Source: Candidatus Zixiibacteriota bacterium (GTDB taxonomy: Bacteria > Zixibacteria > MSB-5A5 > GN15 > FEB-12). Taken from it: DNA of 5,898 nucleotides. A model generated the notes under the pieces. It searched no databases. It was not told the DNA's origin and worked only from the letters and a program-made list of their open reading frames with translations. Shown one piece after another: positions 1 through 4,518 of the stretch. The stretch covers positions 1 through 5,898 of the forward strand of contig JAMPYH010000180.1 of assembly GCA_023700785.1 (NCBI GenBank), given 5' to 3'. Each line of letters starts with the position of its first letter. Position 1 is the first letter of the stretch. Made by a program: the position numbers and the translations under genes.

Positions 1-112
1 AAATCTACTACAAAGTAGTACAGGATTAAGTAGTCGCCATAAATGGTAGGGCGCAGTAGTTGAAGGTTGATTCGCGGACTCCAGATTCGGCGACCCAACT
101 GACTCTAGACCA
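1..112. other. unassigned intergenic stretch, no gene recognised
   Basis: All three plus-strand frames close within the first 50 bases. One minus-strand frame stays open to the window edge, but it shows no ribosome binding site and its translation resembles nothing I know. Small structure is visible: a 6-bp hairpin (TACTAC, loop AAA, GTAGTA) at 6-20, the hexamer AGTAGT three times (14-19, 29-34, 55-60), and a near-repeat of GATTCG-CGGA at 69-78 and GATTCG-GCGA at 84-93. I tested it as a tRNA and rejected that. It is probably the intergenic 3' flank of whatever gene lies to the left. Confidence 0.4.
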
Positions 113-139
113 ACAAAAAGCCCCGCTCACGCGGGGCTT
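113..139 (-). terminator. intrinsic terminator read on the minus strand
   Basis: A perfect 9-bp GC-rich stem (AAGCCCCGC at 118-126, GCGGGGCTT at 131-139) closes a 4-nt loop. Read on the minus strand, the stem is followed by a T-rich run (TTTTTGTTG), the layout of a Rho-independent terminator. On the plus strand the following bases are TCGCTTT, so it would work poorly that way. It lies about 10 bp outside the inferred left tip of the insertion sequence. It therefore seems to belong to the host locus, and it would stop transcripts coming through recA and the transposase gene. Confidence 0.75.
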
Positions 140-149
140 CGCTTTATCG

Positions 150-198
150 TGTACGATCCGGACATAGGTTACAGTTTAGTCTTGGCACATAGGTAACA
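150..198 (+). repeat. left terminal inverted repeat of the IS
   Basis: Contains two copies of a 12-bp motif, ACATAGGTTACA at 162-173 and ACATAGGTAACA at 187-198. They differ at one base and start 25 bp apart. The outer part reads GTACGATCCGG, matching 9 of 11 bases of the right end. The paired motifs are probably transposase binding sites, which is an inference. Confidence 0.7.
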
Positions 199-209
199 CT
201 TTTTTGTGG

Positions 210-1409
210 TCATAATCCATCAACTGTTCGATTCAGTTTTCCTCGTTTCGTCGTTTTCGGCAGGTGAATTAGCCTACTACGGTGCGTGTCGAGCTGGGCG
301 AGGCGGATGGGGCCGAAGTAAATATCCCAGAGATCATCGTTTATCTGCTGCAGTCCGACCAATTCACCGGCGAGCGTACTGGTCAGGTAGACATGATGTC
401 CCTTCCACGAGATGTCTCCTTGAGACTTAACCCAGCGCACCTGCATGGTGTCGGGATAGGTCATCTCCGGCAGTCGCGGTGGATACAGGCGTGACGACGG
501 CACATAGAGTTCACCGGGGAAGCGCTGATTCAGAGCTTCGTGCGGACGCTCGTGGTTGAATTCCCGACGGAACGCATCAAAGGCGGCCTGCTGGCGGCGC
601 CACGTGGCCTTGGGCGGTGAGATCGCTTCGTCTTTGAGCGTCCGGTGCATCCGCTCATGGCGGCCGTTCTGCTGTGGCTTGCCTGCCATGATGCGCTCCG
701 GCATGATCCCGAGCCGGATCCACCAGATGGAGAGTTGCGACAAGCCGCCTACCGTCGTGGTGGCGAACGGCGAACCATTGTCGGTGCGAATCGCGTTCGG
801 CAAACCGTATTCATGAAACGCCCCGACAAATACCGGCTGCAGACTTTCAAACGATGTTGTCGGCACCGCCTGGCAGCGAATGAGATAACGACTGAAGTTG
901 TCCGTGATGGTCACCGGATCGCACCGTCGCCCATCCCCGGTCTCAAACCACCCTTTCAGATCAGCACTCCAGACCGCATTGGGACGATCCAGCCCGCTAA
1001 ACGGCTGTTCATACGGCGGCGACTTCCGACTGCGACCCCGCGGTCGCACTAACCCGTGCCGCTTGAGGATTGCCGCAATCGTACTCCGCGCCGGCCAGTG
1101 CTGCCAGGGCTCCTGTCGCCGCAATAACTCCAACACCTTCTTCGGTCCTCGCCTCGGACGCTGTTGCTTCAGCGCCACGATCGCTGCTTCAATCTCCTCG
1201 GCCACCGCATTCGGGTGCCGCAACGGCGCCCGCGATAACTCCCGAAGACCATCCCAGCCCACCTGCTCATACCGTCTTAACCATTTGTAGCCGGTCTTCC
1301 GCGACACTTCGAACATCTCACACAGGTCACTCATCGACCAACTCTCGCTCTCATGCAATCGCATGAACTCCATCCGCTCCTTCATGGGCGCAGTCTCTTT
1401 CCACGGCAC
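210..1409 (-). CDS. IS481-family DDE transposase
   Basis: Cuts and rejoins the ends of its insertion sequence through a DDE (RNase H-fold) catalytic domain. The 399-aa protein opens with MPWKETAPM, the usual start of this group. A helix-turn-helix region follows (about residues 25-60, with SMSDLCEMFEVSRKTGYKWL), then a second DNA-binding segment to about residue 125. The rve/integrase core comes next, with candidate catalytic residues D150 (WSADLKG), D210 (RTDNGSPF) and E252 (NGRHERMHRTLKDE). The C-terminal part (about 305-399) has the WVKSQGDISWKGHHVYL segment common in these proteins. The start codon is GTG, chosen because AGGAGGT lies 4 nt upstream and the N-terminus fits the family; the nearby ATG at 1411 is out of frame. 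There are no stops or frameshifts, so it may be active. It lies 177 bp downstream of recA on the same strand with no clear terminator between them, so read-through from recA is possible. Confidence 0.93.
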   Translation of the reverse strand: MPWKETAPMKERMEFMRLHESESWSMSDLCEMFEVSRKTGYKWLRRYEQVGWDGLRELSRAPLRHPNAVAEEIEAAIVALKQQRPRRGPKKVLELLRRQEPWQHWPARSTIAAILKRHGLVRPRGRSRKSPPYEQPFSGLDRPNAVWSADLKGWFETGDGRRCDPVTITDNFSRYLIRCQAVPTTSFESLQPVFVGAFHEYGLPNAIRTDNGSPFATTTVGGLSQLSIWWIRLGIMPERIMAGKPQQNGRHERMHRTLKDEAISPPKATWRRQQAAFDAFRREFNHERPHEALNQRFPGELYVPSSRLYPPRLPEMTYPDTMQVRWVKSQGDISWKGHHVYLTSTLAGELVGLQQINDDLWDIYFGPIRLAQLDTHRSRLIHLPKTTKRGKLNRTVDGL

Positions 1410-1441
1410 ATCAACCTCCTCGGTCTGTACCGTAAGCTAAC

Positions 1442-1493
1442 TGCTACCCATGTCCTCGGACTATTTTGTTACCTCTGTGACCGGTTCATACCA
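1442..1493 (-). repeat. right terminal inverted repeat of the IS
   Basis: On the minus strand this holds GTATGAACCGG (1481-1491), ACAGAGGTAACA (1467-1478) and ACATGGGTAGCA (1442-1453). The two 12-mers start 25 bp apart, the same spacing as at the left end. Relative to the left end there is a 2-bp insertion between the CCGG block and the first 12-mer. This is the end upstream of the transposase gene, so it would also contain any promoter of the element. I could not pick out a convincing -35/-10 pair in it. Confidence 0.7.
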
Positions 1494-1502
1494 TTCAATG
1501 AT

Positions 1503-1575
1503 CCCACACCGAGGTGTGGGGCACAGAGGCTTTGAATGATCCATCAACCCACACCGAGGGGTGGGGCACAGAAGC
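1503..1575. repeat. two copies of a 28-bp hairpin-forming repeat
   Basis: Copies at 1503-1530 and 1548-1575 match at 26 of 28 bases and start 45 bp apart. Each opens with CCCACACCGAGG and continues into GTGGGGCACAGA. Copy 1 folds as a perfect 7-bp stem (CCCACAC/GTGTGGG) around a CGAG loop. Copy 2 has one mismatched pair in the same stem. AATGATCC also precedes both copies, with a few extra bases before copy 2. Neither hairpin has a following T-run on either strand, so they are not standard intrinsic terminators. They look like a dispersed extragenic palindrome (REP-like) placed behind recA, but only these two copies can be seen here. Confidence 0.7.
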
Positions 1576-1586
1576 GTTGACGGAGT

Positions 1587-2678
1587 CTATTCCTCTTCTT
1601 CGCTCGCGTGCGAACGATTCACAAACGACGCCGCCCCAAGTTTCTCTTTCACCGAGGACATGATCTCATCGAGGATCGGGAAATTCTCCTCAAGGAACCT
1701 CTTCGCGTTCTCGCGTCCCTGCCCCAGTCGCTCCGATTTATAGCTGAACCAGGAGCCGGATTTCTCGATGATATTATGCGTCACCGCCATATCGAGAAGT
1801 TCACCCGAGCCGGAGATCCCTTTGCCGTAGATGATATCGAACTCCGCCTCGCGGAACGGCGGCGCGACTTTGTTTTTCACCACCCGCACGCGCGTGCGCG
1901 AACCGATCACTTCATCCCCTTCTTTGATCGACGCGATACGGCGGATATCCAAACGGATGGTCGCGTAGAACTTCAGCGCGTTGCCGCCGGTGGTCGTCTC
2001 CGGATTGCCGAACATCACGCCGATCTTCATGCGAATCTGGTTGATGAAAATGATCGCGGTGTGCGATTTTGAGGTGATCGCGGCCAGCTTGCGAAGCGCC
2101 TGCGACATCAGCCGCGCCTGCAGACCCATGTGTGAATCCCCCATGTCTCCTTCGATCTCGGACTTCGGCGTCAGCGCCGCCACTGAGTCAACCACCACCA
2201 GGTCAACCGCGCCGGAGCGAACCAGCGTCTCGACAATTTCCAGCGCCTGCTCGCCGTTGTCCGGCTGTGAGACCAGCAGATTCCCCAGATCGATCCCCAA
2301 TCCTTTGGCGTAGTTGGCGTCAAACGCATGCTCGGCGTCAATGAACGCCGCCACCCCGCCGGCGCGCTGCGCTTCGGCGATCACATGAAGCGCCAACGTT
2401 GTCTTACCGGATGATTCCGGTCCAAAAACCTCAACGATTCGCCCGCGCGGGATCCCCCAGACCCCAAGGGCATGATCCAGGCCCAGCGACCCGGTCGGAA
2501 TAATCTCGACCTCGGCGATATGGTCATCCCCAAGTCGCATGATCGAACCTTTGCCGAACGACCGCTCAATTTGAGTCAGCGCGGCATCCAACGCCTTCTT
2601 CCGGTCAGGCATGGTCGGTGTTGCTGTTGCAGCCATTTCTGGTTTACCTTTCTTCAAATCGACTTTTTTGCTCTCCAT
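1587..2678 (-). CDS. recA: recombinase RecA
   Basis: ATP-dependent strand-exchange protein that forms filaments on single-stranded DNA, drives homologous recombination and stimulates LexA self-cleavage. The family signature is complete: Walker A GPESSGKT at 86-93 (catalytic lysine K92), the AEHA segment at 115-118 with the catalytic glutamate E116, Walker B VVVDS with D164, the FINQIRMKIGVMFGNPETTTGG stretch around loop L2 at about 211-232, and an acidic C-terminal tail (SEEEE). At 363 aa from the first ATG it is slightly long. A start at M15 (position 2636; MAATATPTMPDRKKAL) would give 349 aa, near the E. coli length. M15 has AAAGG about 10 nt upstream, whereas the first ATG has GAGG only 1 nt away, so M15 is a serious alternative. 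One oddity is LGVWG at 71-75, where many RecA proteins read LGVGG or LGAGG. The stop is followed by the hairpin repeats and the IS; no recX lies downstream in the window. Confidence 0.98.
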   Translation of the reverse strand: MESKKVDLKKGKPEMAATATPTMPDRKKALDAALTQIERSFGKGSIMRLGDDHIAEVEIIPTGSLGLDHALGVWGIPRGRIVEVFGPESSGKTTLALHVIAEAQRAGGVAAFIDAEHAFDANYAKGLGIDLGNLLVSQPDNGEQALEIVETLVRSGAVDLVVVDSVAALTPKSEIEGDMGDSHMGLQARLMSQALRKLAAITSKSHTAIIFINQIRMKIGVMFGNPETTTGGNALKFYATIRLDIRRIASIKEGDEVIGSRTRVRVVKNKVAPPFREAEFDIIYGKGISGSGELLDMAVTHNIIEKSGSWFSYKSERLGQGRENAKRFLEENFPILDEIMSSVKEKLGAASFVNRSHASEEEE

Positions 2679-2708
2679 ACCTCGTAATCTCCGGTCAAAG
2701 TGTTTCTT

Positions 2709-2717
2709 AGTATATCA
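2709..2717 (-). promoter_or_regulatory. possible extended -10 element for recA
   Basis: The minus strand reads TGATATACT, fitting a TGn extended -10 followed by TATACT. No good -35 lies 16-18 bp upstream. If used it would start transcription near 2702 and give a leader of about 24 nt to the first recA ATG. It may be a second promoter beside the one at 2742-2770. Confidence 0.35.
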
Positions 2718-2741
2718 CTTTCACCGTGCCAGAAAAGTAGA

Positions 2742-2770
2742 ATTGTCCACTGACAGATGCTGTCAGTCAA
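2742..2770 (-). promoter_or_regulatory. candidate sigma-70 promoter of recA
   Basis: On the minus strand a -35 box TTGACT (2765-2770, 5 of 6 consensus bases) is followed by exactly 17 bp and a -10 box GACAAT (2742-2747, 4 of 6). Transcription would begin near 2735, leaving about 57 nt before the first recA ATG or about 99 nt before the alternative start. The spacer is almost filled by a perfect palindrome, listed separately. Confidence 0.6.
2749..2767. promoter_or_regulatory. palindromic operator candidate in the recA promoter (LexA-type)
   Basis: ACTGACAGATGCTGTCAGT is a perfect inverted repeat: 8-bp arms and a 3-bp centre. It lies between the -10 and -35 boxes and covers half of the -35 box, so a bound repressor would block RNA polymerase. 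recA is a standard SOS target, and LexA binding sequences differ strongly between phyla, so a LexA operator is the natural reading. The sequence is not the E. coli CTGT-N8-ACAG box nor the Gram-positive GAAC-N4-GTTC box. The assignment is an inference from position and symmetry. Confidence 0.5.
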
Positions 2771-3091
2771 AAGTGAACAAACCCAGAATTTTTGCACTTT
2801 TTTGTGGGCCGCGATTGGCATCTCAGCCGGCCACCTAACGTCCAAACTTCAAACTGCCCTCCATATTGTCCGGTATTTTGTTGTCTCATGACTTCGCCGA
2901 TACCCGAGTTTTTGGCGTCCTGACGCCATTCTTGCGCCTGCAGCACAATACCTTAGAAGTGAAAGAGTTTGCAATCCACTATCTGTTGTTTGCTAAATGT
3001 GGCCATAGCGAGACTGGTTTCTGTCTTGTAACCCAATATAAAGCAATATGATAGCTGATGCAGAATCTGCGACTATTCACAAGTTCAATTT
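2771..3091. other. intergenic region between the divergent recA and PEP-CTERM promoters
   Basis: A 61-codon plus-strand frame (2866-3051) is present, but it has no convincing ribosome binding site and its translation shows no recognisable domain, so I do not call a gene. The stretch is more AT-rich than the neighbouring genes. It holds a perfect 16-bp inverted repeat (2913-2928) and a short 11-bp palindrome, GCAGAATCTGC, at 3060-3070. It is best seen as regulatory space for the two divergent promoters. Confidence 0.5.
2913..2928. promoter_or_regulatory. 16-bp inverted repeat, candidate activator site upstream of the sigma-54 promoter
   Basis: TGGCGTCCTGACGCCA is a perfect 7-2-7 inverted repeat. 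Its centre lies about 197 bp upstream of the predicted start of the sigma-54 transcript, within the range where sigma-54 enhancer-binding proteins bind. No T-run follows on either strand, so it is not a terminator. The bound protein is unknown; a PrsR-like response regulator is possible given the PEP-CTERM target. Confidence 0.35.
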
Positions 3092-3107
3092 TGGCACAGC
3101 TGTTGCT
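3092..3107 (+). promoter_or_regulatory. sigma-54 (RpoN) promoter of the PEP-CTERM gene
   Basis: TGGCAC (3092-3097), five bases, then TTGCT (3103-3107) match the sigma-54 consensus TGGCAC-N5-TTGCW at every defined base, with the required GG-N10-GC spacing (GG at 3093-3094, GC at 3105-3106). Transcription would start about 12 bp past the GC, near 3118, giving a leader of about 67 nt. Such promoters depend on an ATP-driven enhancer-binding protein. PEP-CTERM gene sets in exosortase-bearing bacteria are known to be linked with RpoN and the PrsK/PrsR two-component pair, which fits this gene. Confidence 0.85.
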
Positions 3108-3131
3108 TTCTAGGGGGCGAATAGGTATAGG

Positions 3132-3154
3132 CTCGATTTGGGTATCCCAACGAG
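3132..3154 (+). promoter_or_regulatory. hairpin in the leader of the PEP-CTERM transcript
   Basis: CTCG (3132-3135) pairs with CGAG (3151-3154) and TTGGG (3138-3142) with CCCAA (3146-3150), with a 2-nt bulge and a TAT loop. It sits in the predicted 67-nt leader, 30 nt before the start codon. I compared it with the cyclic-di-GMP (GEMM) riboswitch pattern and did not find the conserved core, so I assign no function. mRNA stabilisation or control of translation are possibilities. Confidence 0.4.
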
Positions 3155-3184
3155 GAACCCAGCGAAAGTAAGATAGGAACTACC

Positions 3185-3889
3185 ATGAAGAGACTCATTC
3201 TGGCGACGCTGGCAATCCTTTGTCTGTCAGCTTCAGCTTCCGCCTTCCCGGATCTGCAGCTCTACATCCCTGGCGCCACATATGAGACCGGCGGCGACGA
3301 TCCGGAAACCTGGATCATAAACGCCTCCTCGTTCGACCTGTACGTTGTCGGCAAAGCCGACATCAATGACGTCCTGGTCAGTATGGCGCTTGAAGGATTT
3401 GGAGAAGGCGATGACGTTAGCGGCGTCAGCATACTCGTGAACGGTGTCGCGTACACCAATTTCGCGTGGGGAACGCCGCCGATGGCGACCCTTCTTTCCG
3501 ACTTCGGTGACCTTTCTCCGCATAGCGTTTTTCCGACCTGGTTCACTGAATTCGACGCTGGTGATTTTGGCGCGGTCGGCGGCATCGGCAATACGGTCGA
3601 TGAACCGTGGGATCCATCGATCGATGGTTACCTTGCCGGAAGCCAGACCGAAGGCGAATACAAGAGGTTTACTATTCAGGTGATCGGCGCCGCAGGCGTG
3701 CACTTCGATGCCTACAATCTGGCGGTCAGTCCGCGCGGCCTGACCACCGTCGGCAATTTCGCGCCGTATTCTCACGATGCCGCGTCGCATACTCCTCCGC
3801 CGAATGGCTCGACACCCGAACCGACGACCATGGTGCTCTTCGGTCTCGGCCTCGCCGGTGGCGCGGTGGTTCGCCGCTTCAAAAAGTAG
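3185..3889 (+). CDS. secreted PEP-CTERM sorting-domain protein
   Basis: A 234-aa exported protein. Residues 1-20 form a signal peptide (MKR, a hydrophobic core LILATLAILCLSA, then SASA before the likely cleavage at F21). The mature part is rich in Gly, Asp and Ser and has no cysteine. The C-terminus is a classical PEP-CTERM signal: PEP at 211-213, a hydrophobic segment MVLFGLGLAGGAVV, and a basic end RRFKK. In this family an exosortase (EpsH/XrtA type) cleaves near the PEP motif and the protein goes to the cell surface or extracellular polymer; its exact role is unknown. The ETWIINASSFDLYVVGKADINDV region resembles the 'choice-of-anchor' PEP-CTERM proteins, perhaps type N, but I am not sure. 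The start is supported by AGGA 6 nt upstream and by the signal peptide. A sigma-54 promoter precedes it and an intrinsic terminator follows, so it is a single-gene unit. No exosortase gene is in the window. Confidence 0.92.
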   Translation: MKRLILATLAILCLSASASAFPDLQLYIPGATYETGGDDPETWIINASSFDLYVVGKADINDVLVSMALEGFGEGDDVSGVSILVNGVAYTNFAWGTPPMATLLSDFGDLSPHSVFPTWFTEFDAGDFGAVGGIGNTVDEPWDPSIDGYLAGSQTEGEYKRFTIQVIGAAGVHFDAYNLAVSPRGLTTVGNFAPYSHDAASHTPPPNGSTPEPTTMVLFGLGLAGGAVVRRFKK

Positions 3890-3916
3890 ATCCCACACTT
3901 CGACATACCCTTCCAG

Positions 3917-3947
3917 AAGAGCGGTCCTTTCGGATCGCTCTTTTTTT
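3917..3947 (+). terminator. intrinsic terminator of the PEP-CTERM gene
   Basis: An 11-bp stem (3917-3927 with 3932-3942, one G-T pair) with a TTTC loop is followed by a run of T to 3947. It begins 28 bp after the PEP-CTERM stop codon. Read on the minus strand, it has one A-C mismatch and no T-run beyond the stem, so it would be weak for the convergent thpR transcript. Confidence 0.88.
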
Positions 3948-3960
3948 CCGCAGGAGAGAT

Positions 3961-4518
3961 CTATCGCGAGAATCGGGCGTCGTGAAGGTGCTCGTAGATC
4001 GGGCCGCGCGGCGTCAGCGTGGATTTGATCAAGGCCAGCGTGTCAAAGGTCACCGGTATCGGAGCCAGTTTGTAATGAAGCAGATAGGCGAGGCTGTCGC
4101 CGATACGCGCGTCATCGCGCACGCGCCCCAACGTCAGATGCGGCTTGAACGGTTTTATCTCTGGCGTGAACCCGATCTGCTGAACCGCTTTCTCGATCTC
4201 AGCCGCTATCGGCACGAGCCTGGTAGCGTTAGAGTCCAGGCCGGTCCAGATAACTCGCGGGCGATGCAGATTCGGGAAGCCGCCGATCTCGGTGACGATT
4301 GACTTGATCGTCGACGCATGAGATGCCGCGGTATCAATGATCTGCTTCAGCGCCTCAACCTTACTTTCGGTAGTCTCGCCAAGAAAGCGCGCGGTCAGAT
4401 GCATGTTCTCCGGCTCGACCCATTTGATCGGTCCGCCGAGCTTCCGAAAGTCCGCTATTATTTCGGCCAACCGCGAGGTGACACTCTGCTCGAGGGGGAA
4501 GGCGATAAAGAGCCGCAT
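3961..4518 (-). CDS. thpR: RNA 2',3'-cyclic phosphodiesterase
   Basis: A 2H-phosphoesterase (LigT/ThpR family) that opens 2',3'-cyclic phosphate ends of RNA to 2'-phosphates; some members also show a low RNA-ligase activity in vitro. Both catalytic HxTx motifs are present: H40-L-T-A43 (followed by RFLGE) and H127-L-T-L130 (followed by GRV). The N-terminus MRLFIAFPLE is typical, and 185 aa is the usual length. It is a cytosolic enzyme. Its ATG shares one base with the cinA stop codon (TGATG), which suggests translational coupling; a GGGGA lies about 7 nt upstream. In many bacteria the next gene would be recA, but here the gene converges on a PEP-CTERM gene, with 71 bp between the two stop codons. 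The older name is 2'-5' RNA ligase (ligT). Confidence 0.95.
   Translation of the reverse strand: MRLFIAFPLEQSVTSRLAEIIADFRKLGGPIKWVEPENMHLTARFLGETTESKVEALKQIIDTAASHASTIKSIVTEIGGFPNLHRPRVIWTGLDSNATRLVPIAAEIEKAVQQIGFTPEIKPFKPHLTLGRVRDDARIGDSLAYLLHYKLAPIPVTFDTLALIKSTLTPRGPIYEHLHDARFSR

Larger units (their letters stand above)
150..1493 (-). mobile_element. IS481-family insertion sequence, apparently complete
   Basis: A single intact transposase ORF is bounded by imperfect inverted repeats. Left end, read inward: TGTACGATCCGGACATAGG. Right end, read inward on the minus strand: TGGTATGAACCGGTCACAG. These align with small gaps, and the similarity continues through about 50 bp at each end. The tips are estimated from that alignment and could be off by a few bases. 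No target-site duplication is visible between the left flank (TTATCG) and the right flank (TTCAAT), so the insertion may be old or the tips may be slightly misplaced. The element is about 1.34 kb, a usual size for the family. Confidence 0.75.

Noticed and set aside
33..97. Possible tRNA: GTCGCC (33-38) can pair with GGCGAC (89-94), and a CTCCAGA loop (79-85) could carry a Trp-like CCA anticodon
   Set aside because: There is no T-arm with a TTC loop, no proper D-arm, the anticodon stem is weak, and the element is too short for the required order of arms.
645..1290. Long plus-strand open frames opposite the transposase gene
   Set aside because: They are shadows of the transposase coding strand: Arg/Pro-rich translations with no ribosome binding sites or domains.
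2715..2735. TGGCAC upstream of recA on the minus strand as a sigma-54 -24 box
   Set aside because: The -12 position reads AAGTG and lacks the required GC after the TGGCAC-N5 spacing.
2866..3051. A 61-codon plus-strand open frame in the recA/PEP-CTERM intergenic region
   Set aside because: It has no good ribosome binding site, no recognisable domain, and overlaps the probable regulatory palindrome.
3614..3627. 14-bp perfect palindrome CCATCGATCGATGG inside the PEP-CTERM gene
   Set aside because: It lies within codons for an ordinary stretch (DPSIDG), is built from the repeated tetramer ATCG/CGAT, and has no supporting context.
3233..3898. A 221-codon open frame on the minus strand opposite the PEP-CTERM gene, nearly as long as it
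   Set aside because: It has no recognisable domain and an arginine-rich, low-complexity translation typical of the antisense of a GC-rich gene. The plus-strand frame has a ribosome binding site, a signal peptide, a PEP-CTERM tail, a promoter and a terminator.
3607..4302. A 231-codon plus-strand open frame across the end of the PEP-CTERM gene and thpR
   Set aside because: It runs through the intrinsic terminator and antisense to thpR, and its translation has no family features, so it is a chance open frame.
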